Positions 17,784 to 26,545 of a stretch of DNA of 64,000 nucleotides are shown here, piece by piece (positions within the stretch are counted from its first letter, which is position 1; every line of letters begins with the position of its first letter). Below the pieces are notes generated by a model. It was given only the letters and a program-made list of their open reading frames with translations, ran no database searches and was not told the origin of the DNA. Made by a program: the position numbers and the translations under genes. The DNA comes from Pseudomonadota bacterium. GTDB lineage: Bacteria; Pseudomonadota; Alphaproteobacteria; Acetobacterales; Acetobacteraceae. The stretch is taken from contig JABBOH010000005.1 of NCBI GenBank assembly GCA_019351895.1, positions 1 through 64,000 of the forward strand, read 5' to 3'.

Positions 17784-19184
17784 GTGGCGCTTCATCCCGA
17801 CAGGCTGCTGCCGATCGACCCCGGCGCCCGCGCCATCGCGCGCCGCCTCTACCAGTCCGTGGCGAAGCTGCCTCTGCTCTCGCCGCACGGCCATACCGAT
17901 CCGCGCTGGTATGCCGAGGATGCGCCGTTCAGCGACCCGGCGACGCTGTTCGTCCAGCCCGACCACTACATCTTCCGCATGCTCTATTCGCAGGGCGTGG
18001 CGCTCGAGGCGCTCGGCATACCCCGTCGCGACGGCGGCGCGGTCGAGACCGACACGCGCGCGATCTGGCGCATCTTCGCCCAGCACTACACGCTCTTTCG
18101 CGGCACGCCGACGCGCCTCTGGTTCGAGCAGTCGCTCGCGGACCTGTTCGGCATCGAGGAGCGTTTGACGGCGCAAACCGCCGACCGGCTCTATGACCGG
18201 ATCGCCGAGTGCCTGCCGCGCCCCGAGTTCCGCCCGCGCGCTCTCTATGAGCGCTTCAATCTCGAGGCCATCGCCACCACGGATAGCCCGCTGAGCGATC
18301 TCGCGGGTCACGCGACCGTCCGCCGATCTGGCTGGAGTGGGCGCGTGCTGCCCGCCTACCGCCCGGATTTCACGGTCGACCCAGAACGCGAGGGCTTTCG
18401 CGGCAATGTCGAGCGTCTGACGGCGCTTGCCGGCACGCCGACGAACTGGGCCGGATACCTGGAAGCTCATCGCATCCGGCGCGCCTTCTTCAAAGGCCTC
18501 GGTGCGACATCGACCGATCATGGTCACCCGACCGCCCGCACCGCCGATCTGCCGCTCGCCGAGGCATCCTCGCTGTTCGATACGGTCATGGGCAGTGCCG
18601 CGAGCCCCGAACAGGCCGAGCTTTTCCGCGCGCAGATGCTGACCGAGATGGCGCGCATGAGCACCGAGGACGGGCTCGTGATGCAGCTGCATCCAGGCTC
18701 GTTCCGTAACCATAACCCTGCGCTGTTCGCGAGGTTCGGCACCGACATGGGCGCCGACATTCCGATGGCGACCGATTATGTGCGCGCGCTCAAGCCGCTG
18801 CTCGATGCGGTCGGCAACGATCCACGGCTGACGCTCGTGCTTTTCACGCTCGATGAGACCAGCTATGGCCGTGAGTTGGCGCCTCTCGCGGGTCATTACT
18901 CGTGTCTGCGCCTCGGGCCGCCCTGGTGGTTCTTCGACAGCCCGGACGGCATGAAGCGGTTTCGCGAACTCACGACGGAGACGGCAGGTTTCGCCAACAC
19001 CGTGGGTTTCAACGACGACACCCGCGCGTATCTGTCGATTCCGGCGCGGCATGACATGGCCCGCCGCGTGGACTGCGCCTTCCTCGCGAACCTCGTCGCC
19101 GATCATCGGCTCGACGAAGACGAGGCGCATGAGGTCGCGGCCGACCTCGCCTACAATCTCGCCAAGAGAACATACAAGCTTTGA
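17784..19184 (+). CDS. uxaC: Glucuronate isomerase
   Basis: A 466-residue UxaC family enzyme (E. coli about 470) of the amidohydrolase superfamily. The metal-binding HxH is H35-G-H37 (LSPHGHTDP). Other markers are AIATTDSPLSDL, GFRGNVERL and the C-terminal GFNDDTRAYLSIPARHDMARR, the last also a characteristic block. It isomerises D-glucuronate to D-fructuronate (and galacturonate to tagaturonate) in the cytosol. It starts at GTG with GGGGAAAC upstream; no closer ATG exists. It is first gene of an apparent unit with the ABC transporter (75 bp to the binding protein), and uxuA lies at the far end in the opposite direction. Confidence 0.92.
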   Translation: MALHPDRLLPIDPGARAIARRLYQSVAKLPLLSPHGHTDPRWYAEDAPFSDPATLFVQPDHYIFRMLYSQGVALEALGIPRRDGGAVETDTRAIWRIFAQHYTLFRGTPTRLWFEQSLADLFGIEERLTAQTADRLYDRIAECLPRPEFRPRALYERFNLEAIATTDSPLSDLAGHATVRRSGWSGRVLPAYRPDFTVDPEREGFRGNVERLTALAGTPTNWAGYLEAHRIRRAFFKGLGATSTDHGHPTARTADLPLAEASSLFDTVMGSAASPEQAELFRAQMLTEMARMSTEDGLVMQLHPGSFRNHNPALFARFGTDMGADIPMATDYVRALKPLLDAVGNDPRLTLVLFTLDETSYGRELAPLAGHYSCLRLGPPWWFFDSPDGMKRFRELTTETAGFANTVGFNDDTRAYLSIPARHDMARRVDCAFLANLVADHRLDEDEAHEVAADLAYNLAKRTYKL

Positions 19185-19258
19185 GCCAATAGACGATCAA
19201 CAACAGAGACGCCGAAGGCGCGATACCGTCCGAAGGCGGCATGAGGGAGAACGACAAG

Positions 19259-20431
19259 ATGATTTTACGGAGAACCGTCATCGGTGGCATGGGCGCGGCG
19301 GCAGCCGGCGCTGCCTTGCCGAGCGCCGCGTTCGCGGCCCTGCCGATGCCGAAGCATGCGGTGGAGATTACCATCGTCGATGTCGCCGGCAATCTCGCTC
19401 TGACCCAGAAGGCGATCGAATCCTACCGTCAGGCGAAACCGGGCGTGGTGTCCCGCTTCGCCTTCACCAAGGCGCCGGCGCCTGAGCTTCCGGCCAAGAT
19501 CGGCGCCATGCAGCAGGCCGGCATGATGGGCATCGACCTCGTGCTGACCGGCACGGATGCGCTCTCCGCCGGGTTGAGCCAGCATCTTTGGCTCGATCTC
19601 AAGCCTTATATGTCCGATCTGCCGGACCTGCAGCAGATCTACATCCCGCAGGCCTGGAAGATGCAGGCGATCGCGCAGAACCACGGCGTCATCGTCACCT
19701 ATTACCCGTCCGGGCCGTTGATCGAATACATGCCCGACGCGGTCAAGACGGTGCCGACCACAGCGCAGGAGCTGCTGGACTGGGCGAAGCAGAACAACAA
19801 CAAGTTCATGTATGCGCGCCCGTCGAATTCCGGGCCCGGCCGCACCTGGCTGATGGGGCTGCCCTACATCCTGGGCGACAAGGACCCGCACGACCCGGTC
19901 AATGGCTGGGACAAGACCTGGGGCTATCTCAAGGAGATCGGCCAGCACATCGAATACTATCCGGGCGGCACCACCCAGACGATGCGCGAACTCGGGGAAG
20001 GCACGCGCGACATCATCGTGACGACGACGGGTTGGGACATCAATCCGCGCGTGCTCGGCATCGTGCCGAAGCAGGCGGAGGTCGGCAAGCTGGCGAACTT
20101 CCGCTGGGTCACCGACGCGCATTACATGGTGATCCCGAAGGGCGTCTCGAAGGACAAGATCGCCGTCCTGATCGACCTCATGAACTTCATGCTGCAGAAG
20201 AAGCAGCAGGCCTTCGCCTACGATCAGGGCTATTTCTATCCCGGTCCGGCGGTCGCGGGCGTTACGCTCGACATGGCGCCACAGGACTCGCAGGAGGCCA
20301 TCAAGACCTATGGCCGGCCCGAATACGACAAGTGGATCGCTGGCTATCCGAAGGAAATCCCGCTCGACGCCCAGAAGATGGTGACTGCCTTCCAGATGTG
20401 GGACCAGCGTATCGGTGCCCAGAAGGGTTGA
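19259..20431 (+). CDS. ABC transporter periplasmic substrate-binding protein (PotD/type 2 periplasmic fold)
   Basis: A 390-residue exported solute-binding protein. MILRRTVIGGMGAAAAG with a hydrophobic run and an ALPSAAFA cleavage region looks like a Tat-type signal peptide (twin Arg at 4-5). The mature part has the extracellular solute-binding fold common to polyamine and Fe-type importers (DLVLTGTDALSAGLSQ; PSNSGPGRTWLMGLPY). AGGGAG nine bases before ATG 19259 supports this start over ATG 19241. It leads the transporter genes and follows uxaC, so hexuronates or uronate oligomers are the inferred ligand; family resemblance alone would suggest a polyamine or other small organic ligand. Confidence 0.8.
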   Translation: MILRRTVIGGMGAAAAGAALPSAAFAALPMPKHAVEITIVDVAGNLALTQKAIESYRQAKPGVVSRFAFTKAPAPELPAKIGAMQQAGMMGIDLVLTGTDALSAGLSQHLWLDLKPYMSDLPDLQQIYIPQAWKMQAIAQNHGVIVTYYPSGPLIEYMPDAVKTVPTTAQELLDWAKQNNNKFMYARPSNSGPGRTWLMGLPYILGDKDPHDPVNGWDKTWGYLKEIGQHIEYYPGGTTQTMRELGEGTRDIIVTTTGWDINPRVLGIVPKQAEVGKLANFRWVTDAHYMVIPKGVSKDKIAVLIDLMNFMLQKKQQAFAYDQGYFYPGPAVAGVTLDMAPQDSQEAIKTYGRPEYDKWIAGYPKEIPLDAQKMVTAFQMWDQRIGAQKG

Positions 20432-20460
20432 CGAAAAGGGCTGACGGGAAGGGTTGAGTT

Positions 20461-21606
20461 ATGACCGACACCCGGGTTCTGCAGCGAAGCGCCTCGGACG
20501 GGGCTTTCCTGCCGCGTGGCGGCCCGGCCGGAGGGCCGGGTTCGCCTCAATCGCGCAGCGTGCTCGAACTCGCGGGGCTGCGGCGCGATTTCGGCAGCTT
20601 CTCCGCGCTCCGGGGTATCGACCTCACCATCGCCCCCGGCGAGTTCGTGGCGCTGCTCGGGCCGTCCGGCTGCGGCAAGACGACCGCGCTCAACTGCATC
20701 GCTGGGCTGATGCCGCTGACCGGCGGCCGCATCAATCTCGGCGAGCGGCGCATCGACGAGTTGCCGCCGGAACAGCGCGGCTTCGGCATGGTGTTCCAGA
20801 GCTACGCGCTCTTCCCGCACATGACCGTGCGCAAGAATGTCGGCTTCGGCTTGGCCATGCAGAAGGTGCCGAGGAAGGAGGCCGAGGCGCGGATCGACGA
20901 GGCCCTGTCGCTCGTCCGGCTTCATGCCCAGGGCGACAAGCTCCCCGGCCAGATGTCTGGCGGCCAGCAGCAGCGCGTGGCGATCGCGCGCGCCATCGTC
21001 ATCCGGCCCCCGGTGGTTCTGATGGACGAGCCGCTGTCGAACCTCGACGCCAAGCTGCGGCTCGAGATGCGGGCCGAGATCCGGCGCATTCACGACGCCA
21101 TCGGCTCGACGACGATCTACGTCACCCATGACCAGGACGAAGCGCTTTCGATGGCCGACCGCATCGTGGTGATGCAGGAGGGCATGATCCGCCAGACCGG
21201 CACGCCCGAGGACCTCTACGAGCGCCCGCTGCACGCGGATGTGGCCGAGTTCATGGGCTTTCGCACGCGCATCCATGGCCGTGTCCGGTCGATGCAGGAC
21301 GGCCGCGTGACGGTCGAGGCGGGCGGCGCGGTGGTGGAGGCCGTGGCGCGCAACCCGGTCTCGGTCGGCCAGACCGTGACCCTGATGATCCGCCCGGAGG
21401 ATTTCCTCGCGACGGCGGAAAGGACGAGCATCGGCGGCACGGTGCGTACGATCGAGTATCGCGGGCGCGCCTTCTTCGGCACGGCAAGCCTCGCAGACGG
21501 CACGGATGTCTTCTTCCGCAGCGAGATGCGGCACTCGGTCGGGCAAGCGGTCGGCCTTTCCACACCGCCGTCCCAGATCCTGGTCTTCGCCGAGGACGGA
21601 TCGTGA
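20461..21606 (+). CDS. ABC transporter ATP-binding protein (PotA/UgpC-like)
   Basis: A 381-residue ATPase. Walker A GPSGCGKTT (about 72-80), Q-loop VFQSYALFPHMTV, signature MSGGQQQRV, Walker B VVLMDEPLSNLD and switch His YVTHDQDEAL are all intact. The C-terminal part (about 265-381) is the TOBE/MOP-like regulatory domain of the MalK/PotA class. The N-terminal about 35 residues before the first strand are low-complexity (GGPAGGPGS). It overlaps the next permease by four bases (GTGA). Confidence 0.9.
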   Translation: MTDTRVLQRSASDGAFLPRGGPAGGPGSPQSRSVLELAGLRRDFGSFSALRGIDLTIAPGEFVALLGPSGCGKTTALNCIAGLMPLTGGRINLGERRIDELPPEQRGFGMVFQSYALFPHMTVRKNVGFGLAMQKVPRKEAEARIDEALSLVRLHAQGDKLPGQMSGGQQQRVAIARAIVIRPPVVLMDEPLSNLDAKLRLEMRAEIRRIHDAIGSTTIYVTHDQDEALSMADRIVVMQEGMIRQTGTPEDLYERPLHADVAEFMGFRTRIHGRVRSMQDGRVTVEAGGAVVEAVARNPVSVGQTVTLMIRPEDFLATAERTSIGGTVRTIEYRGRAFFGTASLADGTDVFFRSEMRHSVGQAVGLSTPPSQILVFAEDGS

Positions 21607-22517
21607 GCGCGACCGCCGCCTCGCCACAGGCCGTAACGCCGGCCAGGATGTCGCTGCGGCAGCGGCTCGCGGCGCGTGGCATCGACAGCATCACCCTGCT
21701 CGTGCTGCCCGCGCTGCTCGCGCTGGTGGGGCTGTTCGTCTATCCCTTCATCTACGGGCTGATCGTCTCCTTCGCGCCGAAGGTCGGGCCGTTCTATGAG
21801 AACTACCACAAGTTCTTCAGCGACCCGTTCCTGCGGTCGACGATCTGGCACACGCTGGCGCTCGCATTCCCGACGACGCTGTTGAGCATTCTGCTGGCAT
21901 TGCCAATCGCCTTCCGCGTGCGGCTGATGCGGCGGCAGAGGACGTTGACGACGATCCTGCTGCTGCCGATGACGCTCGGCACCGTTCTGGTGGCGCAAGG
22001 TCTGCTGACCTATCTCGGGCCGCACGGCTGGTTCAACCGCGTGCTGATGCTGCTGCACATCTCGGGCAGGCCGCTGGAACTCACCAACAACTACTGGGGC
22101 GTCTTCGCCTCGCTGGTGCTGACTGGCTTTCCCTTCACCTTTCTGCTCACGCTCTCCTATGTCAGCGGTATCGATCCGGCGCTGGAGGAAGCGGCGGCGA
22201 CGCTCGGCGGGGGCGCCTGGAACCGCTTCATGCGCATCTTTCTGCCGTTGCTGGCGCCGGGCCTCGCCGTGACCTTCTGCCTCTCCTTCGTGCAGTCGTT
22301 CTCGGTCTTCCCCTCGGCGGTGTTGCTCGGCGCGCCCGCCGGCAGCACGCATGTGATCGCCATCGCGGCGTATCAGGCGGCGTTCGAGCAATACAACTAC
22401 TCGCTCGGCTCCGCGATCGCGATGATCATGGGCGGGGTCCAGCTTGTCATCGTGATCGCCGTGCTGGCCAGCCGCCAGCTTTTCTACCGGGGTCCGGTCG
22501 GGGGCACGAAGGGATGA
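21603..22517 (+). CDS. ABC transporter permease (PotB-like)
   Basis: A 304-residue inner-membrane permease with six predicted membrane segments: first around 30-50 (LLVLPALLALVGLFVYPFIYG), last around 270-295. The EAA loop is recognisable as EEAAATLGGGAWNRFMRIFLP (split over about 197-217), which contacts the ATPase. GTG start overlaps the ATPase stop codon. It pairs with the downstream permease. Confidence 0.88.
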   Translation: MSATAASPQAVTPARMSLRQRLAARGIDSITLLVLPALLALVGLFVYPFIYGLIVSFAPKVGPFYENYHKFFSDPFLRSTIWHTLALAFPTTLLSILLALPIAFRVRLMRRQRTLTTILLLPMTLGTVLVAQGLLTYLGPHGWFNRVLMLLHISGRPLELTNNYWGVFASLVLTGFPFTFLLTLSYVSGIDPALEEAAATLGGGAWNRFMRIFLPLLAPGLAVTFCLSFVQSFSVFPSAVLLGAPAGSTHVIAIAAYQAAFEQYNYSLGSAIAMIMGGVQLVIVIAVLASRQLFYRGPVGGTKG

Positions 22518-22521
22518 CGCC

Positions 22522-23358
22522 ATGATCCGGGAAGACGGGCTCGCCGGCCGGCTATGGCGCATCGCCATCTGGGCCGCCGTCGTCATCTTCGTGTTGAACG
22601 TCCTCGCGGTCATCGCCGTCGTGGTCATCGACTCCGTCGCCGCGCGCTGGTTCGGCACGTGGCTTCCGCCGGCCTTCGTGACGCACTGGTATTCGGACGC
22701 CTGGGCGGATTTCCAGCTCTCCGACGTTCTGATCGTGACCTTCGAGATCGTGGCGGCCGTCGTCGTCATCGCGGGGGTGCTCGGCGTCACCGCCGCCTAT
22801 GCGCTCGCGCGCCGCAACTTCCCGGGCAAGCAGGCGGTCATGCTCATCTTCCTCGCGCCCCTGCTGGTGCCGCCTCTGACCTACGGCATTCCGCTCGCGA
22901 CGCTGCTCTACAAGTTCGGCTTCGGCGGCACGATGGGCGGCGTCATCCTCGCCAACCTCGTGCCGACCGTGCCCTTCATGGTGCTGGTCATGATCCCCTT
23001 CATCGAGCAGATCGACCCGCGGATCGAGGCGGCGGCGCGCGTCTTCGGCGCTTCCACCTTCAGCCTCTTCATCCGCGTGCTGATGCCGCTGCTGCTGCCG
23101 GGCATCCTCGCCGGGCTGCTGCTGGTCATGGTGCGCACCATCGCGATGTTCGAGCTGACCTTCCTGACCGCCGGGCCGACCAGCCAGACGCTGGTCGTCG
23201 CGCTCTATTACGCGGTCTTCGCCTCAGGTGTGCGCGCGGGGCAGGAGGTCGATGTCATGGCCGTGGTCTACATGGCCTCGACGCTGATCTGGCTGTTGAT
23301 CGCGCTGCGCTTCGTGAGCCCGACGCAGATCGTCTCGCGCGCCAAGCAGCGCGCCTGA
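22522..23358 (+). CDS. ABC transporter permease (PotC-like)
   Basis: A 278-residue permease with six hydrophobic spans, an EAA-type loop EAAARVFGASTFSLFIRVLMP (split over about 171-191) and the motif PPLTYGIPLATLLY before it. It starts 4 bases after the first permease and completes a four-component importer. The stop lies 4 bases from the convergent end of uxuA. Confidence 0.88.
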   Translation: MIREDGLAGRLWRIAIWAAVVIFVLNVLAVIAVVVIDSVAARWFGTWLPPAFVTHWYSDAWADFQLSDVLIVTFEIVAAVVVIAGVLGVTAAYALARRNFPGKQAVMLIFLAPLLVPPLTYGIPLATLLYKFGFGGTMGGVILANLVPTVPFMVLVMIPFIEQIDPRIEAAARVFGASTFSLFIRVLMPLLLPGILAGLLLVMVRTIAMFELTFLTAGPTSQTLVVALYYAVFASGVRAGQEVDVMAVVYMASTLIWLLIALRFVSPTQIVSRAKQRA

Positions 23359-23362
23359 CGGT

Positions 23363-24559
23363 TCAAATCGGCAAGTTCCGAAGCTCTGCGACGGCACTCA
23401 TGACGCCGCGCAGTTCCGCGAGCCCGCGCAGCCGGCCGATCACCGGGTAGCCCGGATGCGTCTTCTTCCCCACGTCGTCGAGCAGCTCATGGCCATGATC
23501 GGCGCGCATCGGGATGCGCCAATGGGCGTCTCCGGCGGCACGGCGCTGGCCAGCGGCCTCCAGCAGCGCCTGGATCACCGGCACCATCGGCACGTCGCCG
23601 CCGAGGTGGTCGGCCTCCATGAAGGACCCGTCGGGCTCTTTGGCGACATTGCGGAGATGGGCGAACCATGTGCGGTCGGCGAAGCGGCGCGCGATTTCCG
23701 GCACGTCGTTGCCCGCGCCCGCGCCGAGCGAGCCCGTGCAGAGCGTCAGGCCGTTGGCTCGGCTGTCCACGGCGGCCAGCACGCAAGCGATGTCCTCAGC
23801 GTTCGAGACGATGCGGCTGAGGCCGAACATCGGGCGCGGCGGATCGTCCGGGTGGATGCAGAGGCGGATGCCGAACTCCTCGGCGGTCGGCACGACCTCG
23901 CGCAGGAAGCGCGCCAGGTTTTGCCGCAGCGCGGCCTTGTCGATGCCGTCGTAGCTCGCGAGCATCCGGCGCAGGCTCGGGACGTCATAGCGGTCATAGG
24001 CGCCCGGCAGCCCCGCCATGATCGTCGCCAATAGCGCGTCCTGATCCGCGAGGCTCGATGCGTCGAACCATGCGCGCGCCCTCGCCAGCAATCCGGGCTC
24101 ATACTCGGCCTCGGCGTCGGGGCGGGCGAGCATGAAGCAGTCGAATGCCGCGATCTGGTGCGCGTTGAAGCGGAGCGCGTTGCCGCCGCCCGGCAGCGGC
24201 GCCCGCAACTCGGTCCGCGTCCAGTCGAGGATCGGCATGAAGTTGTAGCAGACCGTGCGCAGGCCCCCGGCCGCGAGGTTGCGGAGCGACTGGCGGTAGG
24301 CGTCGAACAGCGCGTCGAGGCGACCGGTGCCGCGCTTGATGTCCTCATGGATCGGCAGGCTCTCGACGACGCTCCAGCGGAGACCGAGCGCGGGGTCGGC
24401 CTCGATCGAGGCGCGGCGTTCGGCGATCGCCTCCGGCGTCCAGACGACGCCGTAGGGAATGTCGTGCAGCGCCGTCACGATGCCGGTGGCGCCGGTCTGG
24501 GCAATGTCGCGCAGTGTCACCGCGTCACCAGGGCCGAACCACCGCCACGTCTGTTCCAT
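23363..24559 (-). CDS. uxuA: Mannonate dehydratase
   Basis: A 398-residue UxuA (E. coli 394). Conserved blocks are MEQTWRWFGP at the start, ALHDIPYGVVW near 29-39, HPDDPPRPMFGL (metal/substrate), LCTGSLG and HLRNV near the C-terminus. It dehydrates D-mannonate to 2-keto-3-deoxygluconate, the last step before KDG phosphorylation. The ATG at 24559 is chosen because family members start with this block; the longer frame has no similarity. It faces the ABC transporter and completes the glucuronate branch begun by uxaC, except that no fructuronate reductase (UxuB) is present. Confidence 0.92.
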   Translation of the reverse strand: MEQTWRWFGPGDAVTLRDIAQTGATGIVTALHDIPYGVVWTPEAIAERRASIEADPALGLRWSVVESLPIHEDIKRGTGRLDALFDAYRQSLRNLAAGGLRTVCYNFMPILDWTRTELRAPLPGGGNALRFNAHQIAAFDCFMLARPDAEAEYEPGLLARARAWFDASSLADQDALLATIMAGLPGAYDRYDVPSLRRMLASYDGIDKAALRQNLARFLREVVPTAEEFGIRLCIHPDDPPRPMFGLSRIVSNAEDIACVLAAVDSRANGLTLCTGSLGAGAGNDVPEIARRFADRTWFAHLRNVAKEPDGSFMEADHLGGDVPMVPVIQALLEAAGQRRAAGDAHWRIPMRADHGHELLDDVGKKTHPGYPVIGRLRGLAELRGVMSAVAELRNLPI

Positions 24560-24739
24560 GAGCCGCCGCCTCCCCGTGTTCCGGGCGATCCTGCCTGCCC
24601 GCGAGAGGGGCGGCAACCACGCGGGCCGCCACCGAGGGGCGAGCTAAGTCGGGGCAGCTTTGACTTGACGAGCTTCACCCGCCTGCCGAAGCTTGCCTCC
24701 ATCGGCACCAGAAGAAGCGCCGGGTGAGGGAGGATTGCC

Positions 24740-26533
24740 ATGAGAGATCCGCATGCGGCGGTCGAGGCCTGGGTCGCTGACTTCGCGAGAGCGCTGGAAG
24801 CGCGGGACATCGACGGCACAGCGGCGCTGTTCGCGGAAGTCTGCTACTGGCGCGACCTTCTCGCCTTCACCTGGAACATCACCACGAGCGAAGGTCGTCC
24901 CGCGATCCGTGCCATGCTGGAGGCACGCCTCGCCGACGCGGCGCCCAGCCGCTTCACGGTGGTCGACGACGCGAGCGAGGAGAACGGCGTCGTCAGCGGC
25001 TGGTTCACCTTCGAGACGGCGCAGGCGCGGGGCATCGCCCATCTGCGGCTGCGCGACGGCCGGGCCTGGACGCTGCTCACCTCCATGGAGGAATTGAAGG
25101 GCCACGAGGAGCAGAAGGGCCGCCGCCGCGCCTTCGGCGCCGAGCATGGCGTGCATCAGGGCCGCACCACATGGCTGGAACGGCGGCTGGAGGAGGAAGA
25201 GCAGCTGGGCTTCAGCCGCCAGCCCTACACGGTCATCGTCGGCGGCGGTCAGGGGGGATTGGCGCTCGGCGCTCGGCTGCGGCGGCTCGGCGTGCCGACG
25301 ATCATTGTCGAGAAGAACGCGCGCGCGGGCGACAGCTGGCGGCGCCGCTACAAATCCCTCTGCCTGCACGATCCGGTCTGGTACGACCACATGCCCTATC
25401 TGCCCTTCCCGGACGACTGGCCGGTCTATTCGCCGAAGGACAAGATCGGCGACTGGCTGGAGATGTATGCCCGCGTCATGGAGCTGAACGTCTGGACCTC
25501 CAGCGAGGTGACCGGCGCGCGGTATGACGAGGCCTCGGGCAAATGGGAGGTGGTCGTCGACCGCCAGGGCCAGACCGTCACTCTGCATCCGACGCATCTG
25601 GTGCTGGCCACCGGCATGTCCGGCATCCCGAACGTGATCGACGTGCCGGGCGCGACCCGCTTCGCCGGCACGCTGCATCATTCGAGCCAGCATCGCGGCG
25701 GCGAGGGCTATCGCGGCAAGAACTGCGTCGTCATCGGCTCCAACAACTCGGCCCACGACATCTGCGCCGATCTCTGGGAGCATGGGGCGGCGTCCGTCAC
25801 CATGGTGCAGCGCTCATCCACCCACGTGTCGAGTTCGGACTCGCTGTTCAAGTTCGGCACCAGCAAGCTCTATTCCGAGGATGCGCTGGAACGCGGCATC
25901 GGCACCGCCAAGGCCGATCTGATCAACGCCTCCGTGCCTTACGCGATCATGCACGAATTCCAGAAGCCGGTGACGGATGCGATCCGGAGGCAGGACGCCG
26001 ATCTCTACGCGCGGCTGGAGAAGGCGGGCTTCCTGCTCGATTTCGGTGACGACGAGTCTGGCCTGTTCATGAAATACGTCCGCCGCGGCTCGGGCTACTA
26101 CATCGACGTGGGCGCGTCCGAACTTGTGGCGGATGGCCGCATCAAGCTGAAAAGCGGCGTCGGCGTGGACCGCATCACCGAAACCTCGGTGATCCTGAGC
26201 GACGGCACGGAACTGCCGGCCGACCTGATCGTCTATGCGACCGGCTACGGCTCCATGAACGGCTGGGCGGCGCGGCTGATCAGCCAGGAGGTCGCCGACA
26301 GGGTCGGAAAATGCTGGGGCCTCGGTTCCGACACCACGAAGGATCCGGGTCCGTGGGAGGGCGAGCTGCGGAACATGTGGAAACCGACGCAGCAGCCGGG
26401 CCTTTGGTTTCAGGGCGGCAACCTCCACCAGTCCCGCCACTACTCGCAATATCTGGCGTTGCAGCTGAAAGCGCGGATGGAGGGGCTGCCGACGCCTGTC
26501 TATGCCCTGGCCCAGTCCCATCACCGGACGTGA
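24740..26533 (+). CDS. Flavin-containing monooxygenase with N-terminal NTF2-like domain
   Basis: A 597-residue fusion. Residues about 1-130 form an NTF2/SnoaL-like domain (WVADFARALEARDIDGTAALF). From about 165 follows a class B flavoprotein monooxygenase: FAD motif VIVGGGQGGLALGARLRRLG, NADPH motif VVIGSNNSAHDICADL (about 330), YATGYGSMNG near 508, and GDSWRRRYKSLCLHDP as an FMO-type arginine block. It probably oxygenates a nitrogen-, sulfur- or ketone-containing substrate using NADPH and O2. GGGAGG precedes the ATG. It converges with rcoM, 12 bases away. Confidence 0.85.
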   Translation: MRDPHAAVEAWVADFARALEARDIDGTAALFAEVCYWRDLLAFTWNITTSEGRPAIRAMLEARLADAAPSRFTVVDDASEENGVVSGWFTFETAQARGIAHLRLRDGRAWTLLTSMEELKGHEEQKGRRRAFGAEHGVHQGRTTWLERRLEEEEQLGFSRQPYTVIVGGGQGGLALGARLRRLGVPTIIVEKNARAGDSWRRRYKSLCLHDPVWYDHMPYLPFPDDWPVYSPKDKIGDWLEMYARVMELNVWTSSEVTGARYDEASGKWEVVVDRQGQTVTLHPTHLVLATGMSGIPNVIDVPGATRFAGTLHHSSQHRGGEGYRGKNCVVIGSNNSAHDICADLWEHGAASVTMVQRSSTHVSSSDSLFKFGTSKLYSEDALERGIGTAKADLINASVPYAIMHEFQKPVTDAIRRQDADLYARLEKAGFLLDFGDDESGLFMKYVRRGSGYYIDVGASELVADGRIKLKSGVGVDRITETSVILSDGTELPADLIVYATGYGSMNGWAARLISQEVADRVGKCWGLGSDTTKDPGPWEGELRNMWKPTQQPGLWFQGGNLHQSRHYSQYLALQLKARMEGLPTPVYALAQSHHRT

Positions 26534-26545
26534 GGGCGAGCGGGC

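Noticed and set aside
19259-23358. Polyamine (spermidine/putrescine) transporter
   Set aside because: Family resemblance is to PotABCD, but the position between uxaC and uxuA and behind a FCD regulator makes a uronate-type ligand more likely; it remains an alternative.
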